From: Aquibium sp. ELW1220
GTDB taxonomy: Bacteria > Pseudomonadota > Alphaproteobacteria > Rhizobiales > Rhizobiaceae
Assembly: GCF_030398385.1 (NCBI RefSeq)
Contig: NZ_JAOAOQ010000019.1
Span: 1 to 64,000, forward strand
Length of the DNA: 64,000 nucleotides
Reading direction: 5' to 3'
Below the pieces are notes generated by a model. The model worked only from the letters and a program-made list of their open reading frames with translations, made no database searches and had not been told where the DNA came from. Positions within the stretch are counted from its first letter, which is position 1, and each line of letters starts with the position of its first letter. Positions 27,093-35,116 of the stretch are shown here, one piece after another. Position numbers and translations under genes: made by a program.

Positions 27093-27485
27093 ATGCGTCT
27101 CATTCCAGCATCCTTCTGCCTCCTGCTGCTCGGCGCCGCAGCGTCCCACGCCGCTCCGTCAAGCTTCCAGAGGTCATGCGAGGACGTCCAGATCGAGGTG
27201 GCAGGCGGCGAGGTATACCTCGTCGCACAATGCCGGGACAGGGCAGGCCGCTACCGCCCCGCGGAACTGCGCCTCTATGGCTATCAGAACGATGACGGAT
27301 ATCTCGTCCGGAACGGCTATGGGAAATCGTCCTTCCAGCGCAGCTGCGATCAGTACTGGCTCGACGTCGGCAGGACGTCGGTGTTCCTGAACGGCAACTG
27401 CAGGACGAGGAACGGCCGCTTTCGAGAATCGAGGATCGAGCTGCAGGACATCAGCAACGACGATGGTCGCCTCGTCGGCAACTGA
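27093..27485 (+). CDS. Secreted cyanovirin-N (CVNH) domain lectin
   Basis: 130 residues: signal peptide (MRLIPASFCLLLLGAAASHA) and one CVNH domain made of two sequence-repeated halves, each with FQRSC, a hydrophobic strand, C-R-R-G-R/RNGRF and a (N/S)-D-D-G-(Y/R)-L end. Four Cys suggest two disulfides as in cyanovirin-N. CVNH proteins bind mannose-rich glycans. This one is probably exported to the periplasm or outside. Good ribosome-binding site GAAAGGGG upstream. Convergent with the SDR. Confidence 0.85.
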   Translation: MRLIPASFCLLLLGAAASHAAPSSFQRSCEDVQIEVAGGEVYLVAQCRDRAGRYRPAELRLYGYQNDDGYLVRNGYGKSSFQRSCDQYWLDVGRTSVFLNGNCRTRNGRFRESRIELQDISNDDGRLVGN

Positions 27486-27570
27486 GCGGGTGGTCCCCCA
27501 AGTCGGGGCGGCTTTCGATCGATCCGGCCCGACCTGCGGAGGCAAGGTCCGACAGGATTCACCATCCCCT

Positions 27571-28272
27571 TCACACGCTCCGCGTGATCCCCCCGTCGAT
27601 CCGCAGATTCTGCCCGGTCATGTAGCTCGACCGCTCCGTCGCCAGGAACAGGATCAGTTCCGCCACTTCGTCCGCCGTTCCGTAGCGTCCCATGGGAATG
27701 CGGACGCGGCGGTCTTCCTTTTCCGGCAGGGAATCGATGAAGCCGGGCAGCACGTTATTCATGCGCAGGTTGTCGGCCGCGTACTGGTCGGCGAAAAGCT
27801 TGGTGAAGGCGGCCAGGCCGGCGCGGAAGACGCCGGAGGTCGGGAACAGCGCTTCCGGCTCGAACAGCGCGTAGGTGGCGATGTTGACGATCGAGCCGGA
27901 TTTCTGCGCCTGCATCACAGGCGTCACCAGCCGCGTCATGCGGATCACGTTGAGCAGGTAATACTCCATCCCGAGGTGCCAGTCGGAATCGGAGATGTCG
28001 AGGATCGGTCCTTTCGGCCCGTGCCCCGCACCGTTGACCACGGCATCGATGCGGCCCCAGCGGTCGAGCGTCAGGTCGACGAAGCGCTTCAGGTCGTCGG
28101 GCTCGCGGTTGGAGCCGGTGAAGCCGAGCCCGCCGAGTTCGGCGGCCAGCGCCTCGCCCTTGCCAGACGAGGACAGGATCGCGACGGTGTAGCCATCGGC
28201 GGCCAGCCTGCGCGCGGCAGCGGCCCCCATGCCGGACCCGCCGGCGACGATCATGGCGACTTTGGTGGACAT
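27571..28272 (-). CDS. Short-chain dehydrogenase/reductase family protein lacking the YxxxK motif
   Basis: 233 residues, Rossmann fold. The cofactor motif is AGGSGMGAAAA near the N-terminus and the C-terminus is the usual GQNLRIDGGITRSV. NGAGHGPKG replaces NNAG. Where classical SDRs have Tyr-x3-Lys, this protein reads SGVFRAGL, so Tyr becomes Ser and Lys becomes Arg. The gene may therefore encode a binding or structural protein rather than an active oxidoreductase. A decayed copy of the same gene is at 23539-23655. Confidence 0.88.
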   Translation of the reverse strand: MSTKVAMIVAGGSGMGAAAARRLAADGYTVAILSSSGKGEALAAELGGLGFTGSNREPDDLKRFVDLTLDRWGRIDAVVNGAGHGPKGPILDISDSDWHLGMEYYLLNVIRMTRLVTPVMQAQKSGSIVNIATYALFEPEALFPTSGVFRAGLAAFTKLFADQYAADNLRMNNVLPGFIDSLPEKEDRRVRIPMGRYGTADEVAELILFLATERSSYMTGQNLRIDGGITRSV

Positions 28273-28442
28273 GCCTGCGTTTCCCTCCCGACGATCCCGC
28301 CTGCGCGGACGGGCGCGATCAGCACCCCTCCGCGTTGCCGTGTCGCGGGCTTACCTACCACGGCTTCACCCCCTGGTCACCCATGCCGCCCCTTGCTTGC
28401 ATCAGGTCGAAAAACCTTGTGAGGAAGACCCTTGATTAGCCT

Positions 28443-28471
28443 TTGACAGGACGATGATCTGTGTTTATGGG
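28443..28471 (+). promoter_or_regulatory. Candidate promoter of the FYDLN_acid gene
   Basis: A perfect -35 (TTGACA, 28443-28448), 17-base spacer and TATGGG (28466-28471), about 90 bases upstream of the ATG at 28563. The -35 is strong, the -10 is half-consensus. Confidence 0.45.
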
Positions 28472-28562
28472 GACCGATCTTTCAAGGAAGCAACGCCCGT
28501 ACCCGGCGGCTTGCGGCGCGCCCGCCGGTCGGTACGGCTCCACCATTCGACGAGGCTAGGCC

Positions 28563-28940
28563 GTGGCGAAACCCGAACTTGGCACCAAGCGAATCTGCCC
28601 TGAGACCGGGCGGAAATTCTACGACCTGAACAAGGACCCGATCGTGTCGCCCTACACCGGCATGACCTATGCCCGGTCCTATTTCGAGGGCGGGTCGGCC
28701 GTTCGCGAGGAAGAAGAGGAAGTCGAGACCAAGGAGATCGACGCCGAAGAGGGCGCGGAGATCGTCTCCCTGGAGGATGCGGACGAGGAAGCCAAGGGCG
28801 GTGACCTGCCCGATCTCGACGACGACGAGGACGTGGATCTCGGCGACGACGACGACACGTTCCTGGCCGACGACGAGGAAGAAGACGACGACGTTGCCGA
28901 CATCATAGGCGTCGGCGGCGAGGACGACGACGAGGTCTGA
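28563..28940 (+). CDS. FYDLN_acid / TIGR02300 family protein
   Basis: 125 residues. The N-terminus (AKPELGTKRICPETGRKFYDLNKDP) carries the FYDLN motif and a single conserved Cys. The second half is extremely acidic (long Asp/Glu runs with few other residues) and presumably disordered. The family is widespread in alphaproteobacteria and of unknown function. ATG at 28563 follows the family start. Located upstream of tRNA-Ala. Confidence 0.93.
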   Translation: MAKPELGTKRICPETGRKFYDLNKDPIVSPYTGMTYARSYFEGGSAVREEEEEVETKEIDAEEGAEIVSLEDADEEAKGGDLPDLDDDEDVDLGDDDDTFLADDEEEDDDVADIIGVGGEDDDEV

Positions 28941-29093
28941 TCGACTGTCCCCAGCCCGGTCGAAAAAAAGCGACATGGGCGGGCTTGATCTTACAAACGG
29001 GCGGGGATAGAAGCCGCCAACACGTTTCGCCCCGGTCCCATCCGGAGCGGTTTTTCCCCCCGAAAGGGCGGGTTCCGGCGAAGGCCGGAGCGT

Positions 29094-29169
<76 letters not shown>

Positions 29170-29423
29170 GTTTCCAGATCTCACGGCAGTTCGCCTCTCT
29201 CACGCCTCCGATGGGGCGGGCAAAAACCCGGGCCGCGGTCGCGGCCCTGTTCCGGTCCGAGGATGATCCTCTCCCCTCCGCCATATGTCCTCCGGCTGCA
29301 GTTTTCTGGCTCCGGACAGGCGACGCCTTTCCTGGCGGATCGCATTTCCCGACCGGCCGGCGGGCGATCGGCGGTCGCGGCCTGTTTCGCCGCGTGTGTG
29401 GGCAGCCTGCTCTCCGGGATTCG

Positions 29424-30221
29424 ATGCTGAGCTTCAATTCCCTCGGTCGCCGCGGCCGGCTCGGAAACCAGATGTTCCAGTATGCCGCCCTCTTCGCCTT
29501 CGCCCGACGCCTCGGGGCAGACTTCTGCATCCCCAGGGCGGATGGCGACGATCCCTTTGCCGACCACCAGCTCCTGCGGGTCTTCCGCTTGCCGGGCCTG
29601 CGATTCCTTGGTCGGCCGCGGGGATTCCTGACGTTGAAGGAGACCACCTTCGCCTACGACCCGAGCTTCTGCTGCACCTGTCCAGGCGATGCCGACCTGG
29701 ACGGGTACTTCCAGTCGGAGAGATATTTCGCAGCCTGCGCCGAGGAGATACGGGCGGAGTTCCGCTTCCTTCCGGACACGGAACGGTCCTGCCGCGAGCT
29801 GATCTCGGGGTTCGGTGGGGAAATCATCTCGCTCCATGTCCGCCGCGGCGACTACCTCACGGACAGCGGGAACCATCCGCCGTGCCCGGTCGAGTACTAT
29901 GCCGAGGCGCTGCGGCATCTGCCGGCTTCGCTCCCCGTCCTCGTCTTCAGCGACGATCCGTCCTGGTGCCGTACCCAGCCCCTGTTCCAGGGCGACCGAT
30001 GGCGGATCGTCGATGGCAATCCGAATCATGTCGACCTTTGCCTGATGTCCCTCTGCAGCCACCACGTCACCGCAAACAGTTCCTTTTCCTGGTGGGGCGC
30101 CTGGCTGGGGCGGAATCCCCGCAAGATCGTCGTGGCGCCGCGACGCTGGTTCGGCAATGCGGGCTACACGTCGGCCCACGACACGAGCGACCTCGTCCCC
30201 GGCGACTGGATCCGCATCTAG
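29424..30221 (+). CDS. Glycosyltransferase family 11 (alpha-1,2-fucosyltransferase-like)
   Basis: 265 residues. The GT11 motifs are clear: GRLGNQMFQYAALFAFARR near the start, HVRRGDY in the middle, FSDDPSWC and the C-terminal ANSSFSWWGAWLG. HxRRxDY binds GDP-fucose in this family. The start is ATG 29424. The long open frame upstream runs through tRNA-Ala and is not coding. First gene of a surface-glycan/ligase region. Acceptor sugar unknown. Confidence 0.93.
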   Translation: MLSFNSLGRRGRLGNQMFQYAALFAFARRLGADFCIPRADGDDPFADHQLLRVFRLPGLRFLGRPRGFLTLKETTFAYDPSFCCTCPGDADLDGYFQSERYFAACAEEIRAEFRFLPDTERSCRELISGFGGEIISLHVRRGDYLTDSGNHPPCPVEYYAEALRHLPASLPVLVFSDDPSWCRTQPLFQGDRWRIVDGNPNHVDLCLMSLCSHHVTANSSFSWWGAWLGRNPRKIVVAPRRWFGNAGYTSAHDTSDLVPGDWIRI

Positions 30222-30280
30222 GGATTCCCGCTGCCGCATGGAATGATGCTAGGCCTCCTGGCCGCAACCGGGTTCCCCCG

Positions 30281-31210
30281 ATGACCGATGCCGCGCGACA
30301 GATCCTCCAACAGGTGCTCGGCGGGCATGCGTCCGGCGGTCGCTACGCGATCGTCGATTATCCCGGTTACGCCAATCCGGGCGACGCGGCGATCTGGTGC
30401 GGGGCGCGCGTCCTGCTCGAGGCGCTGGCCGGCCGCGCGCCATCCTACGTCTCCACCCTTCGCCATTTCGACGCGGCGCGTTGCAGCCATGCGGTGGCGG
30501 GCGGCACGGTCTTCTTCCTCGGCGGCGGCAGCTTCGGCTCGCTGTACGGCAAGCACCACCGGATGCGCTTGCGCGCCCTGGAGCAGCTGCGGGACGAGAG
30601 GATCGTCCTCCTGCCGCTGAGCGTGGCCGACGCCGCGCCGCCGGGCGGCGATCCCGGCCTGGAGGCCGAGACGGCGGACGTCCTGCGGCGATGCGCGAGG
30701 CTGACGGTGCTCGCACGGGAAGGCAGGAGCCAGGCGCTCCTGCGCGACGTCTACGGGATCGAATCCGCCCTGTGCCCTGACACCGCCCACGGCCTGACGC
30801 CACCCGTGGTCATCCCGGAGACGGAGACGGTGGTGCTTCGACGCCGGGACGGGGAGGCGCGCGGGAATGGGCAACCGGCGCCCGCGGCGAGGGATCTCGC
30901 TTTCGACTGGCGGGACGATGCAGCGCTGCGCTGGATCAACCGGGCAGGCAAGCTCGCGCCGCTCGTCCCGTCTCACCGGCTGCGGCTCGCCATGTTCGAT
31001 GGGATCGCCCGGCGCAAGGTCGCGGTCGCTTGCGGCCTCGTCGGGCGCGGCCGGATCGTCGAGACCGATCGCCTGCACGGCGTCATCCTGGCGGCTCTCA
31101 TGGGGCGCACGGTCATCGTCTCGGACAACGCGACCGGAAAGGTCGGCTCCTACGTCGAGACCTGGCCCGGGCTGCTGCCGCGCGTTTCGCTCAACCCCGG
31201 CGACGTCTGA
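30281..31210 (+). CDS. Polysaccharide pyruvyl transferase family protein
   Basis: 309 residues. The GYANPGDAAIWCGARVLLEAL segment (ca. 29-49), FFLGGGSFGSLYG and the C-terminal ETDRLHGVILAALMGRTVIVSD match the PS_pyruv_trans (GT-B-like) family, which adds pyruvate ketals to sugars of exopolysaccharide or capsule, or transfers other groups. ATG at 30281 begins just upstream of the conserved glycine-rich motif. Follows the GT11 gene by 59 bases on the same strand and ends 6 bases before the convergent GT25 gene. Confidence 0.88.
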   Translation: MTDAARQILQQVLGGHASGGRYAIVDYPGYANPGDAAIWCGARVLLEALAGRAPSYVSTLRHFDAARCSHAVAGGTVFFLGGGSFGSLYGKHHRMRLRALEQLRDERIVLLPLSVADAAPPGGDPGLEAETADVLRRCARLTVLAREGRSQALLRDVYGIESALCPDTAHGLTPPVVIPETETVVLRRRDGEARGNGQPAPAARDLAFDWRDDAALRWINRAGKLAPLVPSHRLRLAMFDGIARRKVAVACGLVGRGRIVETDRLHGVILAALMGRTVIVSDNATGKVGSYVETWPGLLPRVSLNPGDV

Positions 31211-31216
31211 TCGCCG

Positions 31217-31987
31217 TCAAAGGAACCGGCTCCTGCGCGGGAATTCGCGCGCATGGAGGCTGCGCATCCGCGCCACCGCGACCTGGTAGCGGAGATTCGC
31301 CAGGAAGCGGGCCGCCAGGCTCGTCTTGTTGTGCGATTCGCGGTTGCTGTCGAGCGTGCTCGCGGAGAAGGGATCGGTTCTGGGTTCACACGGGGAGGGG
31401 ATGACGATCCGGCTGCAGAGGCCGTGCACCCACCAGAATTTCAGCGCCATGTCGACGGGCTGAGCGAACGGAACCATGATCTCAGCCAGATGCGCGGCGG
31501 CGGGCCTGGTGATGGCATAGGCGATGGTCGACATCGGGTATTTGCGCGAAAGCACGGAAGCGAAGCGGCCATGCAGCGGCCGGACGTCCACGGCGGGGAT
31601 GGTCCTGGGGCAGAACAGCCGCACCATGTCCCAGTCGCGCGGGCCGTTCTCCAGCGCGATCAGCGCCTCCCGCGCGCCGGCGGCGAACGCCACGTCGTCC
31701 TCGAAGACGAAGGCCATCTCCGCAGGGCTCTGCGCGATCAGGCGCCAGACCTTCAGATGCGACAGGAAGCAGGCGACCTCGCCCGGACTGAGCACGCGCT
31801 TGAACGGCAGCGCCGGCGACGGATCGACCGCCCGCCGGATCGTTTCCGGGTCCAGGTCCCGGTAGTCGATGCCTTCGATGCGCGTGAAGCCTGTTCCCAG
31901 CGTCTCCAGTTGAGCGACGGTCGCGTCGCGCCGCTCCGGATGGCGATCCAGGTTGATGAAATAGGCCGGGGCGGACAATTCGCTCAC
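31217..31987 (-). CDS. Glycosyltransferase family 25 (LPS-type)
   Basis: About 256 residues from a GTG at 31987 with GGAAG upstream. GT25 features: YFINLDRHPERRDAT at the N-terminus, the LSPGEVACFLSHLKVWRLI helix and FVFEDDVAF, whose D-D pair binds the metal and sugar nucleotide. The C-terminus is basic. GT25 enzymes add galactose or glucose to LPS cores or glycoproteins. A longer frame to ATG 32068 adds a poorly conserved extension and is less likely. Confidence 0.87.
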   Translation of the reverse strand: MSELSAPAYFINLDRHPERRDATVAQLETLGTGFTRIEGIDYRDLDPETIRRAVDPSPALPFKRVLSPGEVACFLSHLKVWRLIAQSPAEMAFVFEDDVAFAAGAREALIALENGPRDWDMVRLFCPRTIPAVDVRPLHGRFASVLSRKYPMSTIAYAITRPAAAHLAEIMVPFAQPVDMALKFWWVHGLCSRIVIPSPCEPRTDPFSASTLDSNRESHNKTSLAARFLANLRYQVAVARMRSLHAREFPRRSRFL

Positions 31988-32143
31988 GAGACGCTTCCAC
32001 CGGCATGTCCTGGCGCCTGCTTTGCACGCGCATGGCCCGGCATGCGCGTTCGGCCATACGTCGGCCATGCGCCAAGCCGGGACAGCGCCCTCGCGATGGT
32101 GCCGCCATTCTCTTCATGGCTCGGGAAGAGCCGTCCCGCACGT

Positions 32144-33430
32144 CTACAGTACATGGCGGGGCGGCTCTCCATAGAGATGTTTGCAGTGATTGCACGCGAA
32201 GATCTTGCCGCAGTTGGTCGTGCGACAGGTTACCGGCCTGGCGTAGTCAAGCATGACGCGTTCGAGGTGATCAATGCCCGAAGCCTTGATGGAAATGAGA
32301 TCGCCCGGACGAAGCGTTTCCTTCAGGAAGGCCATCAGCGCGTCGAAGGTGTCGAAGGTGAAGAGCCTTTCGCGGTTCTCGGCCACGAGACGGCTCACGC
32401 GCTCGGCCTGCGGACCGTAGAAGATGACGATCTCGGCCTCGGCGAGTGCCGCCTTCGCTGCCGTCACATACTTCGTCCGTGCCGTGCCGCGATAGTCCGA
32501 GATGGTGCCGAACAGCATCAGCTTCCGCGGCGCTTCGGCTGCGGCCAGGATCTCGATGCTGGACGCGATCGTCCAGTAGGGCGCCTTGAGCGCGTCGACG
32601 ATGAACGTTACCCCCGCGTGAACCTCCACCTGGTCCTTGAAAAGTTCGGGCTCCACCGACCCGATCGCCTTGGCCGCGGCTAGCGGGTCAATGCCGAGCG
32701 CCGTCGCCGTCGCCATGGCCGCCAGCACGCTCGTCTCCCACCGCCCGCCGATGAAGCGCGTCTGGATGTCGATCTCGTCGTCGCCGAGGCGGACGCGCAT
32801 CGCAAGGCGCTTCGGGTAACCGCTGGAACTCGACATCAGCCGGATGTCGGCCCCATTCCCCCGGCCATAGGTGACGATCCTGGCTTTCGTCCGGGCTGCC
32901 ATCGCCGCGACCAGCGGATCGTCGGCGTTCAGGATGGCGACGCCGTCGGCGGGAAGGGCCTCGACGAGCTGCGCCTTCGCGTCGGCGATCGCCTCGCGCG
33001 ACTTGTAGTGCGAGATGTGATCCATGCCGATCGTCGTGACGACGCCCACCGTCGGGCGCACGAAAGCGACCGAAGCCTTCATGGCCTCGTGTTCGTGGCC
33101 GCTGATTTCCTGGACCCAGAGCCTTGCCTTCGCCGGCTTCCGCAGGAAGGACCTGCGGATCCCGTCTGTGGTATTGATGCCGAAGCCCAGATGGACGACG
33201 TCATTCGCCTCCAGCACCGCCGCGATCAGGCGGCAGGTGGTGGACTTGCCCGCGCTGCCGGTGACGCCGATGACGGCGTCCAGTCGGGCCGAACGACGCA
33301 GCAGGATCGCCAGCGGGATCTTCCACTTCGTCCGGATGGCGCGCACGCCGCGCCGCAGCACGCCATCGCGGGGATTGAGCGCCGAGAGCAGGCCATCGGT
33401 GCGGCCGCGATAGTGTTGCTGGCGGGTCAC
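32144..33430 (-). CDS. Mur ligase family (MurF-like) enzyme with C-terminal Cys4 motif
   Basis: 428 residues from a GTG at 33430, overlapping the CoA-ligase stop. ATP-dependent amide-ligase fold: Walker-type VTGSAGKSTTCRLI, TTIGMDHISHYKS, NADDPLVAAM and a C-terminal glutamate-ligase-like domain (FIVDALKAPYWTIAS, MLFGTISDYRG). Mur ligases join an amino acid or peptide to an acyl-phosphate. Unusually it ends with CRTTNCGKIFACNHC, a C-x4-C-x5-C-x2-C arrangement that could bind zinc. True MurF has no such tail and belongs to dcw clusters, so this is probably a dedicated pathway enzyme. Confidence 0.85.
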   Translation of the reverse strand: MTRQQHYRGRTDGLLSALNPRDGVLRRGVRAIRTKWKIPLAILLRRSARLDAVIGVTGSAGKSTTCRLIAAVLEANDVVHLGFGINTTDGIRRSFLRKPAKARLWVQEISGHEHEAMKASVAFVRPTVGVVTTIGMDHISHYKSREAIADAKAQLVEALPADGVAILNADDPLVAAMAARTKARIVTYGRGNGADIRLMSSSSGYPKRLAMRVRLGDDEIDIQTRFIGGRWETSVLAAMATATALGIDPLAAAKAIGSVEPELFKDQVEVHAGVTFIVDALKAPYWTIASSIEILAAAEAPRKLMLFGTISDYRGTARTKYVTAAKAALAEAEIVIFYGPQAERVSRLVAENRERLFTFDTFDALMAFLKETLRPGDLISIKASGIDHLERVMLDYARPVTCRTTNCGKIFACNHCKHLYGEPPRHVL

Positions 33431-35013
33431 CGGGAGCGCTTGGCCGGATCGGCGTCGACGGAGCCGCTCGCCTTCAGCGCCGAAGCTTCGCCGGTCAGGC
33501 CCAGCAGTTCGGCAAGCTTGAGGCGCTGGATCTTGCCCGTCGGTCCCTTGGGGATGACATCGAGGAAGACGACGGTTCGCGGCACCTTGTGCGGCGCCAG
33601 CACGTTGCCCAGCACCGAGCGGACGTCCTCCGCATGCAGGGTCCTGCCTTCTGCGGGCACGATCGCGACCGCGACGTCCTCTCCCAGCGACCTGTGCGGG
33701 ATGGCGAAAGCGATCGCCTCGGCGATGCGTTCGTCGCGCGCAAGCACGGCGTCGAGCTCCAGCGGCGCGATCTTCTCGCCGCCTCGGTTGATGATCTCCT
33801 TGGTTCGACCGGTGATGGTGAGGCGCCGGAGATCGTCGAGAAACCCCTGGTCGCCGGTATCGAACCAGCCGTCGCGGAAGGATGCCTCGTTGGCGGAGGG
33901 AGCGTTGAGATATCCCCCGTGCACGTTGTCGCCCTGGATGACGATGGCACCCACGGTCCCCGTCGGCACGTCGTTCCACGCCGCGTTCACCACTCGCACC
34001 CGCGCGCCCGTCATCTCTCCCACGGAACCGGGCAGGCGGTGGTCGAGGCGGTTGCTCGTGATCTGGTGCGCGGCCTCCGTCATCCCGTAGGCTTCGACGA
34101 CCGGGCACCCGAAGGTCGTCTCAAGTCCTTCCAGCGTGGCAGGCGCGAGGGCCGCCGACGATGACCGCACGAAGCGCAGGCGTGCCTTTGCCACGATCTC
34201 GGGGTTGCGTTTGGCGCGCTGGAGGATGGCCTGGTGCATGGACGGAACGGCGGAGTACCAGGTGGGCGAGAAGTCGCCGAGCCAGCGGAAGAACTTCATC
34301 GCGTCGAAGCCTTCGGTGCAGACGACGGCGCCGCCGGCGTGCAGCGGCGCGCACAGCGTGGCGACGAGGCCGTGGATATGGAACAGCGGCAGGATCGACA
34401 GCCCGACGTCGTCCTGTCCGAGATGCAGCGTCCCGGCGACGTTTCGGATCGACGCCTCGATATTGCCCCGGGTCAGCCCGACGAGTTTGGGCCGCGCCGT
34501 CGTCCCGGACGTGTGGAGCAGGAGTGCGATGTCGCTGGACCGGTTCCCGGCAATTTCGACGATGCCCTCCGGCGCCGCCGCCGGCAGATCGACGATCAGC
34601 GCGTCGCAGGCTCCGCCACTGCCGAGTTCCACCTCCGCCACCGGCACGCCGCGCGCCCGTGCCACCGACTTCGCGGTCTCGAAGCCTGACTTGGGACAGA
34701 GGAGCAGCTTCGCGCCCAGGTCGTCGAGGTAGAAGTCCAGTTCCGCTTCCCGATAGGCCGGGTTGAGAGGCGCTGCGGTCGCGACCGTGGCGACCGCGAG
34801 GAACAGGATCGCCATCTCCGGCCCGTTGGGCATCGACAGCGCGACGACGTCGCCGGGCTTCAGCCCGGCCGCGACGAGACGGGCCGCCGTGCCGGAGACC
34901 GCGGCTGTGAGACTCTGGTGCGAACAGGCTTGACGGCCCGGCGAAAGAAGTGCCGTCTTGCGGCCTGTCCCCGATGGAAGGGAAGGCAGGAACGGGCAGA
35001 CGAGGGATGTCAT
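33427..35013 (-). CDS. AMP-forming acyl-CoA synthetase/ligase
   Basis: 528 residues, ANL superfamily. The A3 motif is LLHTSGTTARPKLVGLT, A5 is VEAYGMTEAAHQ, then GWFDTGDQGFLDD and the ITGRTKEIINRGGEKIAP hinge, and the C-terminal catalytic Lys in GPTGKIQRLKL. It activates a carboxylate as an acyl-AMP and transfers it to CoA or another thiol. Overall similar to AAE3/oxalyl-CoA-synthetase-like proteins, but substrate not assignable. It overlaps the Mur-ligase start by 4 bp, so the two are coupled. Confidence 0.92.
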   Translation of the reverse strand: MTSLVCPFLPSLPSGTGRKTALLSPGRQACSHQSLTAAVSGTAARLVAAGLKPGDVVALSMPNGPEMAILFLAVATVATAAPLNPAYREAELDFYLDDLGAKLLLCPKSGFETAKSVARARGVPVAEVELGSGGACDALIVDLPAAAPEGIVEIAGNRSSDIALLLHTSGTTARPKLVGLTRGNIEASIRNVAGTLHLGQDDVGLSILPLFHIHGLVATLCAPLHAGGAVVCTEGFDAMKFFRWLGDFSPTWYSAVPSMHQAILQRAKRNPEIVAKARLRFVRSSSAALAPATLEGLETTFGCPVVEAYGMTEAAHQITSNRLDHRLPGSVGEMTGARVRVVNAAWNDVPTGTVGAIVIQGDNVHGGYLNAPSANEASFRDGWFDTGDQGFLDDLRRLTITGRTKEIINRGGEKIAPLELDAVLARDERIAEAIAFAIPHRSLGEDVAVAIVPAEGRTLHAEDVRSVLGNVLAPHKVPRTVVFLDVIPKGPTGKIQRLKLAELLGLTGEASALKASGSVDADPAKRSR

Positions 35014-35116
35014 CGTGTTTCGCTTCTTTGCGTCACAATTGTAGATTGCAGATTTGCAGGCAGAATTGTCATGCTGCGAATGTTGCCGGATTTGAACCTT
35101 GCAGACGTGGTCGACG
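35014..35116. promoter_or_regulatory. AT-rich divergent promoter region
   Basis: Between the CoA ligase (minus) and the LpxL-like gene (plus). It is clearly more AT-rich than its surroundings and includes TACAAT on the minus strand (complement of 35038-35043), a good -10 for the CoA ligase, and repeated ATTGCAG/TTTGCAG and CAATTG/GAATTG words. No fully convincing -35 was found. Confidence 0.4.

Noticed and set aside
32144-33430. Housekeeping murF.
   Set aside because: Context is not the dcw cluster, the tail is unlike MurF and it overlaps a CoA ligase.
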